Below, piece by piece: positions 40,159-53,326 of a DNA stretch of 64,000 nt. Both the position numbers and the translations under genes were made by a program. Under the pieces are notes generated by a model that saw only the letters and a program-made list of their open reading frames with translations, was not told the DNA's origin and made no database searches. Every line of letters starts with the position of its first letter. Position 1 is the stretch's first letter. Source of the DNA: CAVWUA01 sp963758025 (GTDB lineage: Bacteria; Planctomycetota; Planctomycetia; Isosphaerales; Isosphaeraceae); NCBI GenBank assembly GCA_963758025.1, contig CAVWUA010000001.1:558001-622000 (forward strand), in the 5' to 3' direction.

Positions 40159-42594
40159 ATGTTCGAGTCGATCGCCGCGCTAGTCAACCGTCGAGGTTTA
40201 TTCATTGTAGTCGGTTGGCTGGCCCTGGCCGCCCTGCTCTTCGCGATCGCCCCGTCGTGGAGTTCGGTCAGTCGTGACGACGACGTCCGTTTCTTCCCCG
40301 CGGGTTATCCGACCGTGATCGGCCAGGACCTGCTGGAGCAGGGATTTCCAAACGACGTCTCCAGCTCGAATGTCAACATTGTCGTTGAACGACGTCCGGG
40401 GCGGCTCCTGGCCCGCGATTTCGCTTACGTCGATCGCATCGCGGACGCGATGGACCAACTCCGCGAGGCGGACCCAGAACTGGGAATCCGCAACGTCACC
40501 GATCATCGCACGCCGATCATCGGACCTCGGCTGATCGGTACGTCGGCCGACGGAAACGGGCAGGCGACCCTGGTCAAGATCGACCTGAACGTGACGTACA
40601 TCTCGAAGCAGGCCCGGCTGACGGTCGATCGGATCAACAAATTGCTCGAGACGCTGCCGCCGCCGAAAGGCTTGAACCGCGAAATCACCGGATCGGCTGC
40701 CGTCGGGCACGACCTGAATACCGCCGCCAACGATAGTATCGCGGCAACGACCAACACGACGATCATCCTCGTGGTTGTGATTCTGCTGGTCGTCTATCGT
40801 TCCCCACTGCTGGCGCTGATCCCGCTGGCGACGATCGCGCTCTCCGTCATGGTTTCTCTCAAGGCCATTGCCCTGTTGTCCCAGGTTCCCTGGCTGCAAT
40901 TCCAGGTCATCAACGTCACCCATGTCTTCGTGGTGGTCGTGCTCTTTGGGGCGGGGACGGATTACTGCCTGTTCCTGATCGCCCGCTACCGCGAGGAACT
41001 GGCGCGGGGCCGAACGTCCGACGAGGCACTGGCGGAGGCGATCAAGCAGGTGGGAGGCGCCCTGGTCGCCAGCGCCGGGACGGTGATCATCGGTCTGGGG
41101 ATGCTCTATTTCTCAACCTTCGCCAAGATTCGCTACACCGGCCCGGCCATCGCCCTGAGTCTCGCCATCGCTCTGGCCGCCTCCTTGACGCTGGCCCCGG
41201 TACTGCTGCACTGGCTTCGCGGAACCGTCTTCTGGCCGTTCCGTCCCCCACACTATGAGCGAGGGGCCGATCCCGAGGAAGAGAGTCTCCATCAATCTCC
41301 CGCCTGGGGGTTTTGGGGGACGGTTTCCCAATGGGTGGTCACGTATCCTGGCCTGATCCTCGCCGTCAGCCTCCTGGCGCTGATCCCCTTCGCGGTTATC
41401 GGGGCCGGAACGCGATCGAACTTCAGTCAACTGGCCGACTTGCATCCCGGCCAGGCGAGCGTCCAGGGAGCAAGGGTCGTCCAGCGCTATTTCGCGGTCG
41501 GGGAACTTGGACCGGCGGCAATCCTGATCGAGGACCCCTCCATCGATTTTCGCAGTGAGGCCGGACGCCAGTCGATCGAGGAACTCAGCCGGCAATTGAG
41601 CGCTCTGGACAACATCGCGGAAGTCCGCTCCGCCTCTCGACCGCTCGGTAAGCCCCTGATGATGGACAACACACCCCGCGAAGGACGCAAGGGGCCGATC
41701 AACATCTTCGGACAACTGGGCCTTCAGGCGCAGCGGACGATTGAAGAGACCAAGATTCGCACCGTCCGGGCCGCGGCGGACCCACGTTACATCAGCACCG
41801 ACGTCACGGGACCAGCCCGCAACCACATCACCCGGCTCGACATCGTGTTTCGGTCCGACCCGTTCTCCCAGGAGAGCATGGGGACCCTCTACCGGATCGG
41901 TGACTTACTCGACCGACTGAAGGGCGCCGATAAGCCTCTCTCCGAGGAAGCGGAGATTGGCCTGGCCGGCTCGACCGCCATGGTCAATGACCTGGAACGG
42001 GTCACGACCCTCGACGAGGAGCGGATGTACGTCCTGGTGACCCTGGGCGTTTACCTGATCCTCGTCGCCCTGCTCCGGCGGCCGGGCATCTGCCTGTACC
42101 TGATCGTGACTGTCGTGCTGGGCTATCTGGCCTCGCTCGGCCTGACCGAGTTGATCTTCCAGGCACTCCATAACGGGCCGGAACCCTGGGGAGGGCTCGA
42201 CTGGAAAGTCGGATTTTTCCTGTTCGTGATTCTGGTGGCTGTCGGGGAAGACTACAACATCTTCCTCATGTCCCGGGTTATCGAGGAGGAGCACAAGCAC
42301 GGTCCCATCGAGGGGACGCGGCTGGCCGTGGCGCATACCGGCGGCATCATCAGCTCGTGCGGTCTGATCATGGCCGGCACGTTCGGCTCGATGCTCACTG
42401 GTACATTGACCGCGCTTCAGGAACTGGGTTTCGCGCTTGGTCTGGGTGTCCTCCTGGATACCTTCGTCGTCCGGCCGGTCCTCGTCCCCGCGTTCGTCGT
42501 GCTCTGGCACCGCACATTCCCCAGACGTCGCCTGGAATCGCATAGCACCTCGCTGGATGAGGCCGCCGAGGCGGCTCCGTCCTCCGCGACCTGA
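40159..42594 (+). CDS. MMPL family RND transporter
   Basis: Inner-membrane protein of 811 aa with two repeated halves, each a membrane segment, a large periplasmic domain, and five more segments. The first half shows VVVLFGAGTDYCLFLIARYREEL and the second FVILVAVGEDYNIFLMSRVIEEE, the paired Asp-Tyr proton-relay motifs of MMPL proteins. Family members export lipids, hopanoids or related molecules by proton antiport. The reading frame is open upstream to 39406, but the ATG at 40159 (MFESIAALVNRRGLFIVVGW) is the natural start. The gene stands alone, convergent with clpC. Confidence 0.93.
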   Translation: MFESIAALVNRRGLFIVVGWLALAALLFAIAPSWSSVSRDDDVRFFPAGYPTVIGQDLLEQGFPNDVSSSNVNIVVERRPGRLLARDFAYVDRIADAMDQLREADPELGIRNVTDHRTPIIGPRLIGTSADGNGQATLVKIDLNVTYISKQARLTVDRINKLLETLPPPKGLNREITGSAAVGHDLNTAANDSIAATTNTTIILVVVILLVVYRSPLLALIPLATIALSVMVSLKAIALLSQVPWLQFQVINVTHVFVVVVLFGAGTDYCLFLIARYREELARGRTSDEALAEAIKQVGGALVASAGTVIIGLGMLYFSTFAKIRYTGPAIALSLAIALAASLTLAPVLLHWLRGTVFWPFRPPHYERGADPEEESLHQSPAWGFWGTVSQWVVTYPGLILAVSLLALIPFAVIGAGTRSNFSQLADLHPGQASVQGARVVQRYFAVGELGPAAILIEDPSIDFRSEAGRQSIEELSRQLSALDNIAEVRSASRPLGKPLMMDNTPREGRKGPINIFGQLGLQAQRTIEETKIRTVRAAADPRYISTDVTGPARNHITRLDIVFRSDPFSQESMGTLYRIGDLLDRLKGADKPLSEEAEIGLAGSTAMVNDLERVTTLDEERMYVLVTLGVYLILVALLRRPGICLYLIVTVVLGYLASLGLTELIFQALHNGPEPWGGLDWKVGFFLFVILVAVGEDYNIFLMSRVIEEEHKHGPIEGTRLAVAHTGGIISSCGLIMAGTFGSMLTGTLTALQELGFALGLGVLLDTFVVRPVLVPAFVVLWHRTFPRRRLESHSTSLDEAAEAAPSSAT

Positions 42595-42635
42595 TCCCCA
42601 GTAAAACCGCGGTTTTCCCTCACGACAAATGCAAC

Positions 42636-42673
42636 ACGGGCCGGGTCTGGTCGTTACACCAGACCCGGCCCGT
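42636..42673. terminator. Bidirectional terminator between the MMPL gene and clpC
   Basis: Perfect 16-bp inverted repeat (42636-42651 with 42658-42673), loop of 6, between the two convergent stops. Confidence 0.85.
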
Positions 42674-42708
42674 TTGTCGGTTTCGTTCCGTACCGGACGA
42701 GACGGGAA

Positions 42709-45243
<2,535 letters not shown>

Positions 45244-45644
45244 GCGGACGACTCCGACTCATTTCCAACCGGCCCGATTTGGTCCGGCACGGCTTGCTAT
45301 AGACTGTATACGTCGCGGCAGGGCCAATCGTTCGCCTGATCGGCTGGAAGGCTACGCCCCGTGCGGGGCCAACCCGAATAGTACGGTCTGTCGCCGGTTT
45401 TGACAAACCCCCGCCCCCGGAACTCCCCCTCAGGCGGGATGTGAGCGAGGCCCGTTGCCCCACCGCATCGTCGTTGGCGGTGATGGCCCGGGCCTCATCC
45501 TGATCCCTTCGTTCCGGCGACCTTTGTCGAGATTTATTCTATGCGGAATCTGACATCACCCCAAAGACCAATCCTTGACGACCGTTCCTTCAAGAGATTC
45601 TACCGCGCTTCGTCCAGCCAACCCTCAATTGGCGAGGCTCCGAC
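45244..45644. other. Region upstream of clpC
   Basis: About 400 bases between the clpC start and the end of the TPR-protein gene, both on the minus strand. On the minus strand TTGGCC is followed after about 18 bases by TCTATA (around 45295-45330), a candidate clpC promoter. No CtsR-type heptad repeat operator was seen. The remainder, 45400-45640, shows no coding pattern. Confidence 0.35.
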
Positions 45645-46172
45645 TCAGACCGGACCATCCAGCCGGAACAGGGCCTGTTCGATTTCCCAGCGCCACTTGG
45701 AGCCCCCCTCCAGTTCCAGACACTGCCGAAAGGCCCGACGGGCCAGGGTCGGCTGGTCGGTCCGCACGAACAGGCTCCCCAGTTGCATCAGGGCATCGGC
45801 GTCGGTCTCGTCCATCGCCAGGATCTGTTCGAATCGCCGACGCGCCTCGTTCCATCGCCCTTGAAGATAAAGATCGTTGGCCTCCCGGTAGAGCCGGTCG
45901 ATATCCAGCCGGTAACGATCCGGGTGGCAGCACCACAGCCACCAGCACGTATAACCCAGCGCGGCCATCCAGGTCGTGACCGCCAGCGCGACGAAAAATG
46001 AGGACCAGCCTGGCGCGAACAGCTCAGTCCAGACGCATTGCGTCACGATGGCCAGGTTGAGCGTCGCCGCGAAAAGTATCGCCAGGATCAATCCCAGAAC
46101 TTCTTGACCGGTCCAAACTTGCGGCAGCCCGGGCCAGAGGCTCAACAGGGCGATCCAGAGACGGCGCGGCAT
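45645..46172 (-). CDS. Membrane protein with TPR-like C-terminus
   Basis: Protein of 175 aa. Three hydrophobic segments in the first 90 residues (LWIALLSLWPGLPQVW, LGLILAILFAATLNLAIV, FVALAVTTWMAALGYTCWW) are followed by a tetratricopeptide-like pair: YREANDLYLQGRWNEARRRF and ALMQLGSLFVRTDQPTLARRAF. Probably a scaffold in the inner membrane; partner unknown. Followed 100 bases on by the AsmA-like gene end, same strand. Confidence 0.68.
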   Translation of the reverse strand: MPRRLWIALLSLWPGLPQVWTGQEVLGLILAILFAATLNLAIVTQCVWTELFAPGWSSFFVALAVTTWMAALGYTCWWLWCCHPDRYRLDIDRLYREANDLYLQGRWNEARRRFEQILAMDETDADALMQLGSLFVRTDQPTLARRAFRQCLELEGGSKWRWEIEQALFRLDGPV

Positions 46173-46271
46173 GACAAGGCTCCTTCCTGGGGACGATGGT
46201 CGAGCGATCTCGTGATCTCGACACCACGAATTTTAGTTCCCGGATGAATCGGGAATCAAGCAAAGGGTCGG

Positions 46272-47556
46272 TCAGCGGAAGAGCCGGTCGCGGAGCCGTC
46301 GCCCGAGATCGTGGAGCCGCTGGCGCTCGCTCGCGATCCGGGCCGGGTCGCGGCCGTCGAGGGGCACGCCATCAATCGTCACGACCGGATCATCCAGGGT
46401 TCCTTGCACGCGCATCGACAGAAGTTCTTGCACGTTGACATCCAGATCGGCCAGCAAACTCTCAACCTTCTGTGGGATCTGCCCGGTCAGGCTCTCCGCA
46501 CGGACCCGGTAGTCAATCCGGCCGCTCGGGTCGGTCCAGCCGCTCAGGACGATCGGCAAACCGGCCACTTCCAGGCAGAGTTCCTGGCTGGAGACGCGAC
46601 CTCCCGCCAGCGCCACGTCGCAACGCACCGCGCCAACCTTGGCCTCGGGTGGCAGGTGAGCCAGGTCGGCCAGTTCGCCGATCATGCGTGACCCGCTCAG
46701 AACGACCGGTTCGAGAGTCAACGAACCCTGTCCGATCAACGATCGTCGCAGCGCGTCATTCGTGTCGCCGCGCCCTCGCAAATACAGATCCAGATTCAGT
46801 TTACCGTCCACACATGCGGGAACTCCGTGGAGCACAGGGACCAGGTAGGCCAGGGCATGGATGCCCTCTCCCGGAGCCACCTCGCGCAACTGGAGTTCCC
46901 CTTCGAATCCGGCTCCGTTCGGCATGCGGTCCAGTTCCGCGTCGAAGGCGAACGTGCCGCCGTTGACCGTGCCGTTCATCGTGCGGATCACCACCCGACG
47001 CGGGCGCCAGGTCCCCTCGGCCTTGATCTCCCGAAATTCGACCCGCGTTCCTGATTTCTCGTCAAGGACGCTCACACGCCCATCCGCCAGATGGAACGCC
47101 ACCTCGCCCTGTTCACGGGCGGAAGTCCCTGCGCCGGCAGGGTCTTCGGGAGATCGGGGAGAGGATCGGAACAGGTCGGCCAGGGGGAAACGGCCGTCGG
47201 CGAGCCGCTCGACGCGGAGCTGAACGTCCCGGACCAGCACGTCGGTCGGCTCGACATGAGCCGACAAGCAACTGAGCGAGACTGACGTTGATCCGTATTT
47301 CCGAGACGCTCAGCCAGGGGTCGTCAGCCTGCCCCGGCTCGGCCACTTCCATGCCCGACAACCAGAGACCGCCGAGCAGTCCCGGTCGGATTTTTCCCAG
47401 GCGAACCTCACGGCCCGTCTTCGCTTCCAGGCGCGCGACGACCCGACGCCGTGCCCAGTCGGTCGGCAAGAGCGGCAAGACCACCGCCCAGATCAGCGGA
47501 GGACCGACCACGAAGATCATGATGAGGCGACACAGGCGTTTTCCTGGCCGTTTCAT
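46272..47556 (-). CDS. AsmA-like envelope protein, one +1 frameshift
   Basis: About 427 aa. One membrane segment near the N-terminus (LIMIFVVGPPLIWAVVLPLL) is followed by the AsmA opening ARRRVVARLEAKTGREVRLGKI. The frame breaks by +1 near 47265; the continuation (HVEPTDVLVRDVQLRVERL) is of the same repeat-beta type, and the end has VQGTLDDPVVTIDG, the family's usual closing motif. AsmA-like proteins bridge or regulate the periplasm and may move lipids to the outer membrane. At this length it is a short member. Confidence 0.68.
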
Positions 47557-47807
47557 GGGTGATCCCTCCTTGTGATCTCCCGGAAACGTGGGCCGAGTCC
47601 TCTCTTACGGGCCGGTCGTGCAAGCAAGCACGCGGGAAGACGCGGAATTCCGTAACGCCAGCCCGACTGGCGGGGGACCTTAACCGAAGGTCGGCCAGAC
47701 GACAAGCAGAATGCCAGACTTTTCCGTTTGCTTCGAGGGACGCGCGGGATTAGCCTCGCCTTCCAGAAGTTCTGGCCGGCAATCTGGTTGTTCTGGGGGG
47801 ACCTACA

Positions 47808-50094
47808 ATGCGTCACGTTCCGTTGGCGGGCTGGCTCGGCTGTCTGGTGTGGGTGATGTCCCTCGGAAGCGGCCGTGCCGAGGATCTGGCCATCGTGTCC
47901 GATGTGCCGTTGCAACCGCTCTCCGCGCAGGTACGGCGGGTCGCCGAATCGCTCGATCAACTTGGCCAACCGTTGCCGGGGGAGGTCGTGGCGAAGCTGG
48001 AGAAGGCGGAGACGACAGCGGACAAGGCACAGGCCGTCCGCGCGATCCAGGAGGCGCTCGACCCGCTCTGCCTGATCGAGGTCACGATCAATCCGGAAAG
48101 CCGGGTCAAGGCCGCGCGCGGCCCGGCCCCGGCCCGCCTGGTCCAGCACGGTTGGCGCGTCTATCTCGTCAAGGTCCATAATGAGGGGGGCGTCACCGCC
48201 GCCTTGAAGGCGAACAGCCCGAACGCGGAACCGCTCTACAAACGATCGACGGGAAAGCCCGATCCCGCGCCCACGATCTCCCAGACCGATGTCGTCCAGC
48301 GCTGGATGGACGTGCAGATGTTTGACGACCGTCCGCTGGCGAAGTCGCTCTCCGGCCTGCCGGTCGAGTACCGCTTGATCCAGCTTTACAGCCGGGACGC
48401 CGGGCCTCGCGAGGCGAAGATCCGCTTCGATGTGGGCCAGGGGACTCAGGATCTCGGCTTCCGGAGCGATGTGGACATCCTCTTCCAGTGTCAGCCGGCA
48501 GTCCCCGTCGTGCTGGAAGTGCTCGACGACGACGGCACGCCGACCACGGCCTCGTTCCTGATCCGCGACTCACAGGGGCGTGTCTATCCCTCGCAGAGCC
48601 GCCGGTTGGCCCCCGACTTCTTCTTCCACCCGCAGATTTACCGCCATAGCGGCGAGAGCGTCCTGCTGCCCCCCGGCCAGTACAACGTGGAGTTCACGAG
48701 AGGGCCGGAGTATCTCACCCAGAAGCGGACGATCACCGTTCCCGAGAAGGCCGAGACCCACGCCGAGACCTTCCAGCTCAAGCGTTGGGCGAACCTGGCG
48801 AAGATGGGCTGGTACTCCGGCGACCACCACGTCCACGCGGCCGGTTGCGGCCATTACGAGAGTCCGACCGAAGGGGTCGGCCCCGAGGACATGATGCGGC
48901 ACATCCTCGGCGAGGATCTCGACGTCGGCTGCGTCCTGAGCTGGGGGCCTTGCTGGTACTTCCAGAAGCAGTTCTTCGACGGATCGCTGCACCCGCTCTC
49001 GACCCCGCGAGCACCTGATGCGCTACGACGTCGAGGTCTCCGGCTTCCCCTCGTCCCACGCCGGGCACCTCTGCCTCTTGCGGCTGAAGGAGGACGATTA
49101 CCCTGGCACGACCCGGATCGAGGAATGGCCGAGCTGGGACCTGCCCATTCTCCAGTGGGGCCAATCGCAAGGGGCGGTCGTCGGGTTCTCCCACTCCGGT
49201 TGGGGCTTGCAGGTGGGGAATGAGGACCTGCCCAGTTACGAGATTCCCCCCTTCGACGGCATCGGCGCGAACGAGTACATCGTCGATGTGGTGCATGGCG
49301 CGGTCGATTTCATCTCGACCGTGGACACCCCGGCCCCCTGGGAACTCAACATCTGGTATCACACGCTCAACTGCGGCTACCGCGCCCGGATCAGCGGGGA
49401 GACGGACTTCCCTTGCATCTACGGCGAGCGCGTCGGCCTGGGCCGGGTGTACGTCCAGCTTGACGGCACGCTCGACTTCGACCGCTGGACCGAAGGAGTC
49501 AAGCAAGGCCGCTCGTATGTCTCCGACGGCCGGAGCCACCTCGTCGATTTCCAGGTCGATGACGTTCAGGTGGGTAAGGACGGGAGCGAGCGCCGGCTGG
49601 ACAAGCCGGGCAAGGTGACGGTCCAGGCGCGGGTGGCCGCGTATCTGGACCCCGAGCCGTCGGCGGAGGCCCGGGCGATTCGCAACCGGCCGCTGAGTCA
49701 AAAGCCGTACTGGGACATCGAGCGTGCCCGCAAAGGGGAAACACGCAAGGTTCCGGTCGAGGTCGTCGTCAACGGCGTTCCGGTGGCGTCGAAGGAGATC
49801 GAGGCCGATGGCACGTTCCGCGACGTTAGTTTTGAGGTTCCGATCGAGTATTCAAGCTGGGTGGCGCTGCGGATCTATCCCTCGTCGCACACCAACCCGG
49901 TGTTCGTCCTGGTCGATGACAAGCCGATCCGCTCGTCGAAGCGATCGGCGGAATGGTGCCTGAAGGGGGTCGATCAGTGCTGGTCGAAGAAGGCCCCCTT
50001 GATCCGCAAGGAGGAAAAAGACACGGCGCGCCAGGCGTACGACGAGGCCCGCAAGGCCTATCGGCAAATCCTGGCCGAGTCGGTCGCGGATTGA
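47808..50094 (+). CDS. CehA/McbA-type metallohydrolase with N-terminal extension, one +1 frameshift
   Basis: About 761 aa, exported (signal peptide LAGWLGCLVWVMSLGSGRA). Residues 30-320 are beta-rich with a carboxypeptidase-regulatory-like segment (YNVEFTRGPEYLTQKRTI). The PHP-type domain starts at GDHHVHAAGCGHYE, giving a His-X-His metal site, and continues with a second His cluster (VVGFSHSGWG). The frame breaks by +1 near 49000 in the middle of the enzyme domain; the continuation EHLMRYDVEVSGFPSSHAGH fits. GGGGGGACC precedes the start. Substrate unknown; family members hydrolyse carbamates and phosphoesters. Confidence 0.75.
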
Positions 50095-50241
50095 CTGAGC
50101 CGAAACGGAACGTTCGGGGCAGGATGGCGGTTGATGTTGACGCCTCGTGCGGCGAATCGCCAGAATGCCCCGGACGGGTCGGTGTTCCTCGCGATCACTG
50201 ACCAAAATGGAGTTCCCCGCCAAGGATAGGCACACCATATC

Positions 50242-51342
50242 ATGCGTCGTATTCACGAGTTCGACGGTCTGCGCGGACTGGCGGCCCTGGTCATCATGAT
50301 CTATCACCGGCACCCCTCGACGTTGGGGTTCGGGTGGTCGGCCGTGGACCTGTTCTTCGTCCTGTCCGGGTACTTGATTACCGGGATCATCCTCCGGAAC
50401 GACGAGACACCGCATTTTCTGCGGACGTTCTACATCCGGCGCTCGTTGCGGATCTGGCCGATCTACTACCTGTTCCTGATCGTCGTCGTGCTGGCGGTGG
50501 TACTCTTTACCGACCGCTCGACGCTCGCGAGCCTGCCGTATTTCGCCACCTATACCCAGAATCTCCCAAGCTACTGGTCGGCCACGCCCCCCCGGCCTCT
50601 TCCCGGTTTCGAACCGACCTGGACGCTGGCCATCGAGGAGCAGTTCTACATCGTCTGGCCCCTGGCCCTGCTCCTGGTCGGCCGGCGGGGTGTGCTGCCG
50701 ATGATCGCGGGCGTCCTGGGGGTAGCGTTTGCGTCTCGGTATCAAGGGTTTGATAAGTGGCTGCTCATCACGCGCTGTGATGGCTTCGCCCTGGGGGGGC
50801 TGCTGGCGGTCATCACCTCCGATGAAGAGCGGTTCCGGCGCCGCTGTCATCTACTGGCCGCCGGGTTCGTGACATTGGCCCTGATCGCCGGCGGCATCCT
50901 GACCGCCGAGGCGGTCCAGGCCGGGGACCAGCCTCTGCGCGAACCCTTACGCTGGCCCGTGCTTCAGTTGTTCTGTGTCAATCTGCTCGCCTTCAGCGCG
51001 GTCGGTTTGACCCGCTGTTTCGCTGACCGCCGCGCCCTCGCGCCGCTCCGGGCGCCCGGACTAACCTACCTCGGTAAGATCAGCTACGGAATGTATCTTT
51101 ATCACTCGATCGTTTTCCTGATCTACCTGAAGGTTGTGGGGAAGCTTGGCCTGTCGCGACGGCCGTTTTTGCTCGACGACCTCGTATGTCTCGGTCTGGT
51201 GATCGCCCTGGCGGCGCTGTCGTGGAGGTTGATCGAGCGGCCGATCCTTGCGCTGAAGGACCGCTTCGATTACGATGGTCAACGGCAGGGGCACCCGCCC
51301 TTCCGGACGGCGGTGGAACCGGAGTTCGCGACCGCTCGTTAG
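50242..51342 (+). CDS. Membrane acyltransferase 3 (OafA/YrhL type)
   Basis: Polytopic inner-membrane protein of 366 aa that O-acylates surface sugars or peptidoglycan. It opens with the family signature FDGLRGLAALVIMIYHRH, with the catalytic-type His after the first helix, then DLFFVLSGYLITGI and RRSLRIWPIYY. TWTLAIEEQFYIVWPL and LGKISYGMYLYHSIV are further family motifs. About ten membrane helices, and no SGNH domain at the C-terminus. Target unknown. Confidence 0.93.
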   Translation: MRRIHEFDGLRGLAALVIMIYHRHPSTLGFGWSAVDLFFVLSGYLITGIILRNDETPHFLRTFYIRRSLRIWPIYYLFLIVVVLAVVLFTDRSTLASLPYFATYTQNLPSYWSATPPRPLPGFEPTWTLAIEEQFYIVWPLALLLVGRRGVLPMIAGVLGVAFASRYQGFDKWLLITRCDGFALGGLLAVITSDEERFRRRCHLLAAGFVTLALIAGGILTAEAVQAGDQPLREPLRWPVLQLFCVNLLAFSAVGLTRCFADRRALAPLRAPGLTYLGKISYGMYLYHSIVFLIYLKVVGKLGLSRRPFLLDDLVCLGLVIALAALSWRLIERPILALKDRFDYDGQRQGHPPFRTAVEPEFATAR

Positions 51343-51417
51343 TCTCCCCAACGGTGTCGGCACGGTCCGCGACCCGTTGGGGGCGACCTCTGCGGACCGC
51401 ACCGAAAGCGAGACCTG

Positions 51418-53221
51418 ATGATGATCCGTCGTCTGTCAAGAGTGAACGTCGTTCCGATTGCCTGGCTGTTCGGGTTCCTGGTCAACGCCCCGGGAATCCC
51501 CAACACCGCGAACGCCGGGGAGGTGGCGGAGCCGGACATCGTCATTCGCAACGCGAAGGTCATCACGGTCGATCCGGAGTTTCGCATCGCCGAGGCGGTG
51601 GCGATCCGCGGCGAGCGGATCGAGGCGGTTGGAACCTTCGAGGACATCGAACCGTCGATCACCCCGAACACGAAGGTCATTGACGCGGGGGGCAAGGCTC
51701 TCTTGCCGGGCCTGTACGATAGCCACGTTCACCCTCTCGGCGCGGCTTCGAGCGAGGTGGACCACCCGATCCCGGCGTATCGCTCGCTGGAAGACATCAA
51801 AGCGTACATCATCGAGCGGGCGAAGGCGCAGCCCGAAGGCTCGTGGATCGTGGTCCGCTACGCCTTTCCGACCCGCCTGGAGGAAAGCCGGTTTCCGACG
51901 AAGGATGAGCTGGACGCCATCGCGCCGAATCATCCGGTGCTGCACCAGGGGGGACCGGCGGGGATGGTCAACTCGAAGGCGCTGGAGATGTCGGGCGTCA
52001 CGAAGGACACGCCCGACCCGCCCGCCGGACGGATCGTGAAGGACCCGAAGACCGGCGAGCCGACCGGGATGCTCCGCAACGCCTATTCGGTGCTGAAGGG
52101 CCTACCGAAAAACGCCTACGGCGACCGGGTCAGCGACGACGAGGGCCGGCTCAAGCTGCTGTTCCGCCGCTACAACGAGCGGGGCCTGACCAGCGTCGCC
52201 GACCGGGCCGCCAGCGAGACATCCCTCGCGGCCTATCGCCACCTGCGAGATGAGGGGGAACTGACCGTCCGGGTCAACGCCACGCGCGTGCTCGGTCAAC
52301 CGCTGGGGGAACGGTCGGAGATCATTGACCGGCTGAACGCCCTGGCGGCCTATGACACGAAGGGGGAGCCGAACGGACCGAGCGGCGTGGGGGATCACTG
52401 GGTGCGGATTGGCCCCATGAAGGTCTTCCTCGACGGCGGGATGCTCAACGGCACGGCCTACATGCGGGAACCCTGGGGCGTCGGGCCGACGTACCAGATC
52501 ACCGAGCCGGATTACCGCGGCCTGCTGTTCATCCCGCCGGACAACCTGGCGATCATCGCCGAGGAAGCCGCGCGCCGGGGCTGGCGGATGACCGCGCCAC
52601 GTGGCCGGCGAGGCCGCGATGGATGAACTGCTCAAGGCCTACGGAAAGGCCGATCGCGCGGTGGGCATCCGGGGCCGTCGCTGGCTGATCACGCACGCCA
52701 ACTTCACCTCGGAGGAGAACCTTCGCCGTTGCGCCGAGCTGGGCGTCGGGGCGGACCTCCAGCCGGCGTGGATCTGGGAGGACACGCGGACGTTGCTCAA
52801 GGTGCTCGGGCCGGAACGCATGCGTTGGTTCCACCCGTACCGCAAGTGGCTTGACGCGGGCTTGCTGATCGGCGGTGGCAGCGACCACATGATCCGAATC
52901 GACCCCCTGGAGGCGACGAACCCCTGGGACCCCTGGCTGGGCCTTTGGGTCGCCGTGACGCGGCAGACCCGCGACGCCGGCGTGCTCAACCCCGATCAGA
53001 AGCTCACCCGCGAGGAGGCCCTCCGCTTCTACACGATCAACAACGCGCGGCTGCACTTCGAGGAACGGGAGAAAGGCTCGATCGAACCGGGCAAGCTCGC
53101 CGACCTGATCCTCGTCGATCGTGACCCCCTGACCTGCCCCGAGGACGACCTGCGGACGACCCGGGTTCTCTGGACAATGGTCGGCGGCAAGATCGTCTTC
53201 CGCGCGGACGAATCCAAATAG
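51418..53221 (+). CDS. Exported amidohydrolase (YtcJ-like), one +1 frameshift
   Basis: About 600 aa. Signal peptide near residues 1-30, then the amidohydrolase-3 fold: VIRNAKVITVDPEFRIAEA, the metal site YDSHVHPLG, and FLDGGMLNGTAYMREPWG. The frame breaks by +1 at about 52597; bridging restores MTAHVAGEAAMDELL, where the His is the conserved metal ligand in this family (compare VTAHAIGDAA). The C-terminal part has GSDHMIRIDPLE and the closing ADLILVDRDPL. Probably hydrolyses an amide or similar bond in the periplasm; substrate unknown. Confidence 0.8.
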
Positions 53222-53326
53222 CGCGAACCGGAACCGTCGTCGCCGTGACTGATCGGAATAGCCCCGGATCGTTCCCATGGCGGGGACCTTCGGGGGCATT
53301 CCCGAACCCGTCGAGAGGCGCGACGC